Assembly: GCA_964247085.1 (NCBI GenBank)
Contig: CAXTSX010000009.1
Span: 29,186-93,185, forward strand
Direction of reading: 5' to 3'
DNA length: 64,000 bases
Source: JAAFHZ01 sp964247085
GTDB taxonomy: Bacteria; Cyanobacteriota; Cyanobacteriia; Cyanobacteriales; Chamaesiphonaceae
Below the pieces are notes generated by a model. That model saw only the letters and a program-made list of their open reading frames with translations, ran no database searches and was not told the origin of the DNA. The position numbers and the translations under genes were made by a program. Positions within the stretch are counted from its first letter, which is position 1, and every line of letters begins with the position of its first letter. Shown here in pieces: positions 9,901 to 18,224 of the stretch.

Positions 9901-11157
9901 TTCTAAAGCCATCCATTGATAACCGCCCGCAATGGCTTGTTGATATAAGGGCGCGATCAGCTTAGGCAGATTTTTCTTGGCGACTTCGCGGTCTGTCCAG
10001 CCTAGGCACAGAGCAGCCACCAATATTTCGATGCTACTAACATACGAAAAGGGTGGGATTGCCATGTTTAAGATCGCCGTCTTTTGGGTCATATCACCCT
10101 GCTGAAGACCAATAATACATTTCAGTCGTCCGTAGCTATTTTGTAACCAATGTCCTTTCTGTTTAGACATTTGGGTGGTGTAGTCTTTAGCCTGTTGCAA
10201 TGATGCAGCGGAGCCTTCATGCAGGAGCGCAAAAATGAAAAATAAGCCTTCTAGGGTATCAAAATAGCCATTGCGCTTGCCAGACTGTTTCCGCAGTCCA
10301 GCTAAAGCCTGGGCAAAGTAGTCGATCGATAGGACATAATCCCCAGCTAAGAATTTTGCCCAGCCCCAGTAGGTGAGGGTATCGAGATTTTTATCGAACC
10401 TTTCGAGGCAGTCGATCGCATCCGCTAAGCGCCCGCGCATGAGTAACTGACTAATCAATAACCGTGATCTGAAATCGTTGGATTTACTAGTTAGGGCGTA
10501 TTGCTGCAACCAATTAAAGACCTCTGTGGTAGGAGATAATTGAAATATGGCCTCCGAGAAAATGCTGTTTAGAACTAAGTCGGCTAACTCTTGATCGAAG
10601 GTTTGAAATAGTTCTAGATTAAACGGATTATTGCAAATAGAGTTGAGAATTCTAGGAAAAGAAAATTCTTGATCATAGTTGAATTGATTGTAGTCATCTA
10701 GTTGGCGAGCTACAAAAGCAATATCACTGCGGTAAATCCCGATCCGCAGCTCTCTGACCAGCTCGTTGCGGCTGGCGAATCGTCTAGTGCCACTATAGCT
10801 AGTCTTGATCGGAATATTTTTGCTGATAACAGTAACAAACCTGGGGAATTCTTGGCGTTGCACCGTATCCCAAGTAGCTACTTCCGAAATTAAAGGATGA
10901 CAGCCCAGCTCGAACCGCCGATCTTCTAACAGCAAACCCTCCTGTAGTAGTCGATCAAGATGTGGTTTCAGCTTACCAGCTGTCAATGATTGCTCTTTGG
11001 ATAAGACCTGATTCAGACAAGTTAGGATATTCGTCCGATTGATGGGGGCGTAAACTACCGAAAACAGCCGTACCATTTTTTGCTCGATCGATGGTAGCTC
11101 TTGGTAAGCATCAATCAGCTGGGCACGGGAACGGCTGCCAACGGTCGAATCTTTCAT
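6976..11157 (-). CDS. SNF2-family ATPase with winged-helix/TPR-like N-terminal half
   Basis: Very large (1393 residues) SWI2/SNF2 DNA translocase. The C-terminal 450 residues carry the motor: Walker A DDMGLGKT near 958-966, the DEAQ box near 1055, TTGTPIENHLGELW, and the second RecA lobe with SLKAGGTGLNLTAADYV and the motif VI segment QASDRAHRIGQ. The first 110 residues read like a winged-helix dimer (KLKPHLDRLLQEGLLLEDRRFEL). Residues 170-450 look helical and TPR-like (WGWAKFLAGDYVLSIDYFAQAL), as in STAND or MalT-type regulators. Related SNF2 proteins act in transcription recycling or DNA repair; this long form is uncharacterised as far as I know. It stands alone in its transcript. Confidence 0.85.
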   Translation of the reverse strand: MKDSTVGSRSRAQLIDAYQELPSIEQKMVRLFSVVYAPINRTNILTCLNQVLSKEQSLTAGKLKPHLDRLLQEGLLLEDRRFELGCHPLISEVATWDTVQRQEFPRFVTVISKNIPIKTSYSGTRRFASRNELVRELRIGIYRSDIAFVARQLDDYNQFNYDQEFSFPRILNSICNNPFNLELFQTFDQELADLVLNSIFSEAIFQLSPTTEVFNWLQQYALTSKSNDFRSRLLISQLLMRGRLADAIDCLERFDKNLDTLTYWGWAKFLAGDYVLSIDYFAQALAGLRKQSGKRNGYFDTLEGLFFIFALLHEGSAASLQQAKDYTTQMSKQKGHWLQNSYGRLKCIIGLQQGDMTQKTAILNMAIPPFSYVSSIEILVAALCLGWTDREVAKKNLPKLIAPLYQQAIAGGYQWMALEVSAILAQLNNKYRSAADILQKDLEISPIVNLIPYQEPWELCLTALTQLNAPPPLNANSIPITGKRLVWFTTFYGNNNYFIEPREQKINVKGDWSKGRPIAIHRLTKLSDFDYLTAQDTMICAGIETTYVSGYYGGDRDYSFSDESIIALIGHPLVFWADSPTIAVEVVRGEPALFVQKTSTGISLQLSPSVTKSQKIVVVKETPTRIQVIEVTANYQKVADLLGSQLNVPEEAKDRVLAAIDSIASLVTVHSDIGGGVGNAETVDANPQPHIHLLPAGAGGLKVAVLVRPFDQHGPYFQPGQGGVMVIADIDGQKFQTSRSLTAEKELAQSVINACPTLESWESENSEWLIGDPEACLELLLDLQALEEQVVVEWPEGEKLKIKQRADSQSFNMRIERQRDWFEASGELQLDDNQVLDMRQLMDLLAGSNSRFIPLGDGEFLALTASFRKQLDELRAFSQPQGKGLKFHPLAGLAMEDVFADIGNLTADHHWQAQVQKLQDLKTFQPKLPSTLQAELRDYQLDGFRWLSQLAHWGVGACLADDMGLGKTLQALALILTRAVVGPTLILAPTSVCTNWLGEVDKFAPTLNVIQLGISDRQQTLDKLQPLDLLICSYGLLQQEDVSDMLAEVEWETIVLDEAQAIKNGATKRSQAAMRLQGKFKLLTTGTPIENHLGELWNLFQFINPGLLGSLDNFNQKFANAIERNQDKLARARLKKLIQPFILRRTKTQVLAELPSRTEILLHVQLSKEEQLFYEALRREAIEKITNSDAKAGQKHLQVLAELMRLRRACCNAQLVKPGVNLASSKLELFGETVKELLDNGHKALVFSQFVDHLQIVKKYLEERQISYQYLDGSTPAKDRKKRVDAFQAGEGDVFLISLKAGGTGLNLTAADYVIHLDPWWNPAVEDQASDRAHRIGQLRPVTIYRLVAKGTIEDKIVDLHQHKRDLANSLLEGTEMSGKISTNDLLQLIREG

Positions 11158-11249
11158 AAATATTTCTGGGAGGGTGATCTAAACATTCTAATCGATCAAA
11201 CCACTGCTGTTAAACCAGATCGAAGTTGTCAGATATCTAGAAAAAGGTA

Positions 11250-11323
<74 letters not shown>

Positions 11324-11377
11324 AATTTCGTTTTATTATAGCAAGGCCACCGAAATTCTCCCAGCAAGAGTAATGAC

Positions 11378-12826
11378 ATGAATTCAGAAACAGCGGTCAA
11401 AGTAGCCCGGGAGCTATTGTTTCAGCGAGCGATGGTCGATATCAATGGTCAGTGGGGTGGCGCAGTGGCGGCCATTCCGAACCAGAGTCAGAAATCTGGG
11501 GCAGAATCTAAGCTCAATTACAGCGAGATCTTTATTCGTGACAATGTGCCTGTGATGGCCTATTTGCTGTTGGAGGGCAAATTTGATGCGGTCAAGAATT
11601 TTCTGACTATTTGCTTGGAGCTGCAAAGTACCCAATTTCAAACCCGAGGTATTTTCCCGACTAGTTTTGAAGAAGTTGATGGCAAACTAGTCCCAGACTA
11701 TGGTCAACGAGCGATCGGACGGGTGGTATCGATCGATGCGACTCTGTGGTGGCCAATCCTCACTTGGTCTTATGTGCAGCGCTCCCAAGACTTTGAATTT
11801 GCCCGTTCTACTGCGGTACAAGCTGGTCTGAACCGGTTCTTAGATTTAGTTCTTCATCCCGGCTTTCGTGATGCCCCCACCATTTATGTGCCAGATGGGG
11901 CGTTTATGATTGATCGACCGATGGATGTTTGGGGCGCACCCTTAGAAATTCAAAGCCTTCTCTACGGCGCGATGCTCAGTGCGGCGGGGCTATTGCAGCT
12001 CAGTATCAAAAATCAAAAAGGTCGCAGTACTAATACCAGTAGCCAAACGGAACGTCTTAAAGCCTGCTTGACTTGGATCAAGCGCCTGCGCCGCTATATG
12101 CTGGTGCATTATTGGGTAACCAGCAAGACTGTACAAGTACTGCGCCGTCGCCCTACTGAGCAGTATGGCGAATCGATTGAGAATGAATACAATATTCAGA
12201 CCGAAACCATTCCTCACTGGCTCCAGAAATGGCTGGGTAACCAGGGTGGCTATCTCATTGGCAATATTCGGACAGGCCGTCCCGATTTTCGCTTTTTCAC
12301 GCTGGGAAATTGCTTGGGAGCGATTTTTGACCTGATCACTCCTAATCAGCAGCTCTATTTGTTTCGGATGATTTTGAATAACCGCGCCGATTTGGTGGCT
12401 AATATGCCCCTGCGGATTTGTCATCCACCCCTGGACGATGCTGACTGGCGCAAGAAAACTGGATTCGATCGCAAGAATTTACCTTGGTGTTATCACAATG
12501 CTGGTCATTGGCCTTGCTTATTGTGGTTTTTAGCAGTGGCCATTTTGCGCCATCCTCAAGCGGATGCGCTGGTTGTCCAAGAAGTACGCAGCCTATTAAG
12601 TGATTCATATCAATTAATCTTGGGTCAACTGCCCCAGCAACAATGGGCAGAATATTTTGATGGCCCCACCGGCAATTGGCAGGGACAGCAAGCCCGCATT
12701 AATCAAACTTGGACGATTGTAGGCTTTCTGTTGGTGCATCATCTGTTGCATGAAGATCCGACGGCGGCCAATTTACTAGATGTGCCCAATCTCCAAGACT
12801 TTCCGGAATTCGGCAAGATGAAATAA
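11378..12826 (+). CDS. neutral/alkaline invertase (GH100)
   Basis: Cytosolic enzyme splitting sucrose into glucose and fructose. The 482-residue protein lacks a signal peptide and has GH100 hallmarks: NGQWGGAVAAIP near the N-terminus, NYSEIFIRDNVPVMAYLLL, DYGQRAIGRVVSIDATLWWP and NQTWTIVGFLL near the C-terminus. GH100 invertases are shared by cyanobacteria and plant organelles. The ATG at 11378 is the first in frame after the tRNA-Arg promoter region. Sucrose serves as compatible solute or nitrogen/carbon signal in this group. Confidence 0.93.
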   Translation: MNSETAVKVARELLFQRAMVDINGQWGGAVAAIPNQSQKSGAESKLNYSEIFIRDNVPVMAYLLLEGKFDAVKNFLTICLELQSTQFQTRGIFPTSFEEVDGKLVPDYGQRAIGRVVSIDATLWWPILTWSYVQRSQDFEFARSTAVQAGLNRFLDLVLHPGFRDAPTIYVPDGAFMIDRPMDVWGAPLEIQSLLYGAMLSAAGLLQLSIKNQKGRSTNTSSQTERLKACLTWIKRLRRYMLVHYWVTSKTVQVLRRRPTEQYGESIENEYNIQTETIPHWLQKWLGNQGGYLIGNIRTGRPDFRFFTLGNCLGAIFDLITPNQQLYLFRMILNNRADLVANMPLRICHPPLDDADWRKKTGFDRKNLPWCYHNAGHWPCLLWFLAVAILRHPQADALVVQEVRSLLSDSYQLILGQLPQQQWAEYFDGPTGNWQGQQARINQTWTIVGFLLVHHLLHEDPTAANLLDVPNLQDFPEFGKMK

Positions 12827-12845
12827 GATGTCTAGCTACGTTTTT

Positions 12846-12869
12846 AGAGCCAGCCGATCGGCTGGCTCT
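12846..12869. terminator. bidirectional hairpin between invertase and ssb
   Basis: A perfect 24-bp palindrome centred on CAGCCGATCGGCTG with T5 on its left side and T6 about 22 bp to its right. It lies between two convergent genes. The U tracts are not adjacent, so termination strength is uncertain. Confidence 0.55.
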
Positions 12870-12890
12870 AGGCTGGCATGAGATTTTTTG

Positions 12891-13253
12891 CTAAAACTCG
12901 CTGCCATAATCTGGGCCGCTATTTTCTTGTTGATCACGCTTGGAACCGAGCAAGTCCAATCGATCAACTTTAATAATTGGCCGCGACCTGTCACTACCAG
13001 TAGCGCGGTCTGTCCAGTTCTCAATTTCTAAGGAACCTTGAATGCCAATCAATGAACCTTTTTTAACATAGTCTGCGGCAATCTTCGCGGTGTTACCCCA
13101 AATTTTGAGATTAAACCAATCGGTTTGCTCATTATTCTTAGAGCGGCGGTTAACAGCCATTGTCATTGTACAGAGCACACTCCCCGATTCGTAATATTTG
13201 ATATCAGGGTCGCCACCAACCCGACCGACCAGATGAACTGTGTTGAGATTCAT
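12891..13253 (-). CDS. ssb: single-stranded DNA-binding protein
   Basis: OB-fold protein coating ssDNA during replication and repair. The 120-residue sequence starts MNLNTVHLVGRVGGDPDIKY, followed by MTMAVNRRSKN and WFNLKIWGNTAKIAADYVKKG, the core of bacterial SSB. The C-terminal acidic tip is degenerate (GPDYGSEF) compared with the usual DDDIPF, and the disordered linker is short. Cyanobacteria often have a second SSB-like protein, so this may be the shorter paralogue. Confidence 0.9.
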   Translation of the reverse strand: MNLNTVHLVGRVGGDPDIKYYESGSVLCTMTMAVNRRSKNNEQTDWFNLKIWGNTAKIAADYVKKGSLIGIQGSLEIENWTDRATGSDRSRPIIKVDRLDLLGSKRDQQENSGPDYGSEF

Positions 13254-13451
13254 AATTATTGATTGTTTGGATGATTACGATGGCAGCTACTACCAGTACT
13301 ATCATACCAAATACTTCGCTGCTTCATCACTAATCTGACGGGAAAATCCCAATTTGCATTGGCCATCGAAAACTTCAGAAACAATAATCAAGAACTACCC
13401 AAGAATAAAACTATAATGGGTGAGAATGCCGCTTGAGTTTCATTCTTGCCC

Positions 13452-14072
13452 GTGGATACTCCCTATCATTTGCCTGATTTCCCCCATATTGCGAACATTG
13501 CTAGCACTGCAACAACACCGGAACAGTTGCCTCTGACATCCAGAGTCTTAAAAGTTCGACCCTTGCAGTCCGTAGATCTGGCGAAAGCAGCAGATGTCAT
13601 TAGTGATAGTTTTCAGATTGGTGCAGCTTTTGGTGGTTGGTTTCGGCCACTGTTTAGAATTGGTATTTATGAAGATTTGCGCAATCGACTAGATGTTCAG
13701 CCACCAGATCAGGCGATCTGTTTGGTGGCCACGATCGGTTCTTCAGTAACAGATGTGGTTGGTACGATCGAAATCAGTGCTCGCTTACCTATCTATAACC
13801 CTACTACTAACCAACGATATCTCTATATTTCTAATTTAGCAGTAGATGATAACTATCGCCGTTTAGGAATTGGGCGAGAATTAGTCACCCAGTGTGAATC
13901 GATCGCTAAAAAGTGGGGCTTCACCGATATTTACTTACATGTCATGGCCGATAACTTAGCTGGGAAGCATTTGTATTCTCGCTTAGGCTTTGAAGTATTG
14001 AGCAGCGATCAGCCTTGGCATATATTTCCTTGGCATCGTCCACAGAGATTATTTCTACGTAAGCGTTTGTAG
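13452..14072 (+). CDS. GNAT-family N-acetyltransferase
   Basis: Acetyltransferase of about 206 residues. The acetyl-CoA-binding core is clear: LYISNLAVDDNYRRLGIGRELV (motif A, with R-x-x-G-x-G/A) followed by motif B GKHLYSRLGFEVL. The first 45 residues are a nonconserved extension. No ATG lies upstream of the domain, so translation must start at GTG 13452 or TTG 13446; I chose GTG. The substrate is unknown. Confidence 0.85.
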   Translation: MDTPYHLPDFPHIANIASTATTPEQLPLTSRVLKVRPLQSVDLAKAADVISDSFQIGAAFGGWFRPLFRIGIYEDLRNRLDVQPPDQAICLVATIGSSVTDVVGTIEISARLPIYNPTTNQRYLYISNLAVDDNYRRLGIGRELVTQCESIAKKWGFTDIYLHVMADNLAGKHLYSRLGFEVLSSDQPWHIFPWHRPQRLFLRKRL

Positions 14073-14134
14073 GGTCCTTTTGTTACAATAGCCACAGACT
14101 GAATATCGGCAATCGTAGGTTCGCTGTAAAGATC

Positions 14135-14722
14135 ATGCAAGATAGTTGTCGTTGCTCAGATTGTGCTGGTATTTACCGGCGTCAGTTCCTGAAATATTTG
14201 GTTGGTACGGCATCATTAATCGCTACCACAGCGGTTAATGCTCCATCGGCTTGGGCTGAGAAAAAATTGCCCAAAATGCCTAAAGCATTGGTACTTAGCT
14301 GCATCGATTATCGAGTGCTAGAAGCGGAACGGTATTTTTTATCGTTGCAAAATTTGGGCAACCTTTATGACATGACCGCTTTAGCTGGTTCTTCTCTAGC
14401 CTTAAGTGGGGTACCACACCAAGCCGATGCCATGGCTTTTTGGGACCAACTAGATATTTCTTACCGACTACACCATGTTAAAAAAGTAATTATCCTAGAT
14501 CATCAAGACTGTGCCGCTTTCGCCTATAAAATTAATCCCCAGCTCAGCGACGATCCAAAATTAGAATTACAGACCCACCAAGAATCTATGAGTCGAGCTT
14601 ATTGGGCGATTCGGGATAAGTACCCGGATCTGAATATCGAACTATATTTTGTCAGCTTAAATGCTGATGTCAAGTCTCTAGAGCCCCTCCCCAAACCCGC
14701 CACAACTAATAATACAGCTTAG
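14135..14722 (+). CDS. Tat-exported beta-carbonic-anhydrase-like protein
   Basis: A 195-residue protein with a probable twin-arginine signal: YRRQFLKYLVG at 14-24, a hydrophobic core, and an AWA site near 41. The mature part resembles a beta-carbonic anhydrase: Cys56-Asp58-Arg60 in SCIDYR match the C-x-D-x-R motif, and His123/Cys126 in DHQDCAAF match H-x-x-C. Together these give the Cys-His-Cys zinc site and the Asp/Arg dyad. It is shorter than classical beta enzymes. A periplasmic or lumenal location would be unusual for carbon concentration. It could also be a zinc-binding protein without hydratase activity. Confidence 0.75.
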   Translation: MQDSCRCSDCAGIYRRQFLKYLVGTASLIATTAVNAPSAWAEKKLPKMPKALVLSCIDYRVLEAERYFLSLQNLGNLYDMTALAGSSLALSGVPHQADAMAFWDQLDISYRLHHVKKVIILDHQDCAAFAYKINPQLSDDPKLELQTHQESMSRAYWAIRDKYPDLNIELYFVSLNADVKSLEPLPKPATTNNTA

Positions 14723-14857
14723 ACTTGAACAATTTTTCGTTCTGAAGTTTTCGGAAACGCTAAAATTGAAGTTAAGCGTTTCATTCCGGGAATGATGAAA
14801 CTAAAGCATTGCAATCATGCTGATATCTAGGTAAGAGCATCCATTAAATTTAAAGCT

Positions 14858-16741
14858 ATGAATCAAAGTTCTTCCGTTCGACCCAACCGCCGTCAATCAG
14901 TCCCCCTTTGGCGGATCGGTGCCGCTTTGTTAGTTGCCCAGGGATCTCTATGGGCAAGTCCAGCATTGGCTATTAAGGAGGCTAAAACTCAGCTGGCTCC
15001 TTACAGCTATGCTGATTTACTCAAAGATATTGATGTTGGCCCGACCAAAGTGGAAAAAGTCGATATTGAAGATAGCCGTCGTCTGCTGCGCGTCACCCTG
15101 AAAGAAGACAAAGGTAAACCGCGCGAAATAACTTTATTTGATAGTAAAGAAGATAACAAGCAGCTGTTTAATGGCACCAAGTTCTACGAAAGAATGAGCA
15201 AGAGTGGAGTGCCCTACGATTCACCACGGGTGGTGGACAATTCGGCCTGGCAGAGTCTGTTGCTTAATTTGCTGGTAGCTGGAGTATTGGTGTTGGCTAT
15301 ATCACTAATTATCCGGCGATCGGCTAATTCTTCTGGTCAAGCGATGAGTTTTGGCAAGTCGCGGGCGCGTTTTCAGATGCAAGCTAAGACTGGCGTGATG
15401 TTTGATGATGTGGCTGGTATCGACGAAGCCAAGGAAGAATTAGCTGAGGTGGTGACGTTCCTGCAACAGCCGGAGAGATTTACTACTTTAGGAGCGAAAA
15501 TTCCCAGAGGTGTATTGCTAGTTGGCTCTCCTGGTACTGGTAAGACGATGTTGGCGAAGGCGATCGCGGGTGAAGCTGGAGTACCTTTCTTTAGTATTTC
15601 TGGTTCGGAATTTGTGGAAATGTTTGTGGGGGTGGGCGCTTCCCGGGTACGCGATTTGTTCAAAAAAGCCAAGGAAAATGCCCCCTGTATTATTTTTATT
15701 GATGAAATTGATGCGGTCGGTCGGCAGCGGGGCGTGGGTCTAGGCGGTGGTAGTGATGAGCGAGAACAGACTCTCAACCAGCTACTCACTGAAATGGATG
15801 GTTTTGAGGGCAATTCTGGCGTAATCGTGATTGCGGCGACCAACCGCGCCGATGTATTGGATACGGCCTTGCTGCGTCCTGGTCGGTTCGATCGACAGGT
15901 AACGGTAGATTTGCCAGACCTCAAGGGACGGTTAGCAATTTTGACAGTCCATGCCCAGACCAAGAAAATGGCCGAGGACGTGTCTTTAGCCGAAATAGCC
16001 CGCCGGACGATTGGGTTTAGTGGTGCTGATTTGGCTAACTTGCTCAATGAAGCCGCTATTTTTACGGCGCGGCGGCACAAGAGCGAAACCACCATCTTAG
16101 AAATTAATGATGCGATCGATCGAGTGATTGCTGGTATGGAAGGCAAAGCCGTGATCGATGGCAAGTTCAAGCGGATGACGGCCTACCACGAAATTGGCCA
16201 TGCCTTGTTGGCTACCCTGATTCCTGATAATGACCCGGTGCAAAAAGTCACAGTCATTCCGCGTGGCGGCGCAGTGGGAACTACTTGGTCTACGCCCCGA
16301 GAAGAGGAAGGTTTGGACAGTCGTTCTAGGTTAATTGCCAAAATTACCATGATTCTGGGAGGCCGAGCCGCTGAAGAGATCGTCTTTGGCGACGATGAAA
16401 TAGATACCGGCGCGGGTAGTGATATCCAGAATCTGACTCGGATTGTGCGAGCGATGGTTTCCCAAGTAGGGATGTCTAAGCTGGGTCTGGTAGCATTAGA
16501 TACCGAGCACAAAGAATACTCCGAAGAGGTCGCCGCCCAGATCGATCGAGAAGTAAGATCGATCGTCAAGCAGTGTCATCAAAAAGCCCGGCAAATACTA
16601 GAACAACATCGCTGGCTCATGGATATTTTGGTCGATATACTGATTGAGCAAGAATCGATCAATGGTGAAGAGTTTCGGCAAATTGTCGATCGTTCCCTAG
16701 CCCAACATCCTCAACTAGCCCCCGTGGTCGCGGCAATGTAA
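14858..16741 (+). CDS. ftsH: ATP-dependent zinc metalloprotease FtsH
   Basis: Membrane-bound AAA+ protease that degrades damaged thylakoid and plasma-membrane proteins, forming hexamers; 627 residues. It has an N-terminal membrane/signal segment (about 19-38), a lumenal domain, a second helix (about 133-152), Walker A GSPGTGKT (223-230), Walker B IIFIDEID (278-285) and the arginine-finger region (RPGRFDR). The protease zinc ligands are in HEIGH (444-448) with Asp522 as third ligand. The SPRE/WSTPREEEGL segment is divergent from the main FtsH2 type. Its stop shares one base with the next start (TAATG), implying coupled translation. Confidence 0.96.
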   Translation: MNQSSSVRPNRRQSVPLWRIGAALLVAQGSLWASPALAIKEAKTQLAPYSYADLLKDIDVGPTKVEKVDIEDSRRLLRVTLKEDKGKPREITLFDSKEDNKQLFNGTKFYERMSKSGVPYDSPRVVDNSAWQSLLLNLLVAGVLVLAISLIIRRSANSSGQAMSFGKSRARFQMQAKTGVMFDDVAGIDEAKEELAEVVTFLQQPERFTTLGAKIPRGVLLVGSPGTGKTMLAKAIAGEAGVPFFSISGSEFVEMFVGVGASRVRDLFKKAKENAPCIIFIDEIDAVGRQRGVGLGGGSDEREQTLNQLLTEMDGFEGNSGVIVIAATNRADVLDTALLRPGRFDRQVTVDLPDLKGRLAILTVHAQTKKMAEDVSLAEIARRTIGFSGADLANLLNEAAIFTARRHKSETTILEINDAIDRVIAGMEGKAVIDGKFKRMTAYHEIGHALLATLIPDNDPVQKVTVIPRGGAVGTTWSTPREEEGLDSRSRLIAKITMILGGRAAEEIVFGDDEIDTGAGSDIQNLTRIVRAMVSQVGMSKLGLVALDTEHKEYSEEVAAQIDREVRSIVKQCHQKARQILEQHRWLMDILVDILIEQESINGEEFRQIVDRSLAQHPQLAPVVAAM

Positions 16742-17118
16742 TGTTCGAGATTTTCCCCTTTACCTTTGTGATCCACCCCCAGCAGATAGCTGGTACCGCC
16801 CTCTGGTCGGTAGCCTGCTACTGGACTTTCTCGCCGTTAAATGATTGGTTTATGTGGCGATTACAACAGTGGTTTAACTTTGCCGAGCGCTCTCTCTATA
16901 CCTCCGAAAAAGAGTTTGAGCGCACGCGGGTCGGGAGAGAATCGCAGAATGCTTTCTTTGCCTCCATGTTGAGCATCGTGCCATTTTTATTCATTGGTGG
17001 GGTGCTGCATTACCTCATCGAAATTTCCTTGGGTGCCAGTTGGCCAATTAGCCTGGGCATGATGGGCTGTGTCTTGGGAGGAATTTATGAACTTGGTAGG
17101 CAACAGAGTGCAGAATAG
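16741..17118 (+). CDS. small membrane protein coupled to ftsH
   Basis: Unrecognised 125-residue protein. Hydrophobic stretches near 8-30, 73-92 and 97-116 suggest two or three membrane helices, joined by a charged segment (EKEFERTRVGRESQN) that probably faces the cytosol. Its ATG overlaps the ftsH stop by one base, so its amount is likely tied to FtsH. This suggests, as inference only, an accessory or adaptor of the protease. The downstream DnaJ-family gene starts 30 bp later. Confidence 0.7.
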   Translation: MFEIFPFTFVIHPQQIAGTALWSVACYWTFSPLNDWFMWRLQQWFNFAERSLYTSEKEFERTRVGRESQNAFFASMLSIVPFLFIGGVLHYLIEISLGASWPISLGMMGCVLGGIYELGRQQSAE

Positions 17119-17148
17119 GATTAGGAAACAAGGATTTACCCAATTGCC

Positions 17149-18132
17149 ATGAGCAGTGATTTTAAAGATTATTATTCAATTCTGGGCGTGGCCAGAAATT
17201 CCAATAGCGAGGATCTGAAAAAATCCTATCGGCGTTTGGCTCGTAAATATCACCCCGATATGAATCCCGGCGACAAAACAGCTGAAAATCGTTTTAAGGA
17301 AATAACTGAAGCCTATGAAGTATTGTCGGATGCCGATAAGCGTCGCCGTTACGATCACTTTGGCCAATACGTAAATCAACCCAGTGGTAGCCGAGCTAGC
17401 AGCAGCAGTTCTTCTAGCAGCAAGCGGGGGAGTTATACTCCGACTCCTGATGCTGGGGGCGGGGGGTACGATTTTGGAAACTATGGTAGCTTTGATGATT
17501 TCTTAAACGAATTATTAGGTCGGGCTAATAATCCGGGTGGTCGGGCAGCGGCTAATCGCCCCGACAGTACTACCAATGTTTCGACCAGTAGCAATGGCGA
17601 TCGAGAGGCCAATATCAGCCTGACATTGCTAGAAGCATTTAAGGGTGCCGAAAAATCTTTTAACATTGGCAACGAAAACATTAAAATTCGGATTCCCTTG
17701 GGTGCTAAACCCGGTAGCCGGGTGCGAGTACGTGGTAAAGGCGGTATGAACTCTTTTAGTAAGCAACGTGGCGATCTATATCTCACTATTGCCATCAAAA
17801 ATAGCGATTTCTTTCAGTTTGAAAAAGATAATCTGATTTGTGAACTACCGATCAGCCCGGATGAAGCCGTCTTAGGTGCCCACATCCAAGTCCCGACCCT
17901 CGATGGTGTTGTGACTTTGAATGTACCAGCAGGGGTACAATCCGGCCAGTCTTTGCGCTTGCGAGGCAAGGGTTGGTACAATGCCAAGGGCGAACGAGGC
18001 GATCAGTTAGTGAAAGTGCAAATTGCCACCCCCAAGAAAATCACTAATAATGAAAAGGAGCTCTACGAAAAATTGCGATCGATGCGCAGCTCTGATCCGC
18101 GCCAAAATTTTAGTAAGGTGAAGTTCCAGTAG
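17149..18132 (+). CDS. DnaJ-family co-chaperone (CbpA-like, type II)
   Basis: Hsp40 of 327 residues that would stimulate DnaK. The J domain covers residues 8-72 with His35-Pro36-Asp37. A serine-rich linker (about 82-97) and a glycine-rich segment follow, then two beta-sandwich substrate domains (about 150-310; NISLTLLEAFKGAEKSF, IRIPLGAKPGSRVRVRGKG). No CxxCxGxG zinc finger is present, which separates it from DnaJ type I. It is third in the ftsH run, fitting a role in protein quality control. Confidence 0.92.
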   Translation: MSSDFKDYYSILGVARNSNSEDLKKSYRRLARKYHPDMNPGDKTAENRFKEITEAYEVLSDADKRRRYDHFGQYVNQPSGSRASSSSSSSSKRGSYTPTPDAGGGGYDFGNYGSFDDFLNELLGRANNPGGRAAANRPDSTTNVSTSSNGDREANISLTLLEAFKGAEKSFNIGNENIKIRIPLGAKPGSRVRVRGKGGMNSFSKQRGDLYLTIAIKNSDFFQFEKDNLICELPISPDEAVLGAHIQVPTLDGVVTLNVPAGVQSGQSLRLRGKGWYNAKGERGDQLVKVQIATPKKITNNEKELYEKLRSMRSSDPRQNFSKVKFQ

Positions 18133-18224
18133 GTCAACATCAAGGTCAAAGATTTAGGGCAGCTTTTCGACAATTGGAGCGCCAGCCAATAAAATAGAGC
18201 TAGTTGTTCAGGGGTCTGTTTCTT

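Noticed and set aside
11990..12424. Minus-strand frame of 144 codons inside the invertase gene
   Set aside because: Antisense shadow; GH100 motifs continue through this stretch on the plus strand.
15373..16170. Long minus-strand open frame (265 codons) inside ftsH
   Set aside because: Antisense shadow of ftsH with Ser/Pro-rich low-complexity product; ftsH has all motifs in the other strand.
17385..17480. Repetitive AGC/GGC-rich stretch considered as a tandem repeat
   Set aside because: It is the Ser- and Gly-rich linker of the DnaJ-family protein, coded by ordinary codon repeats.
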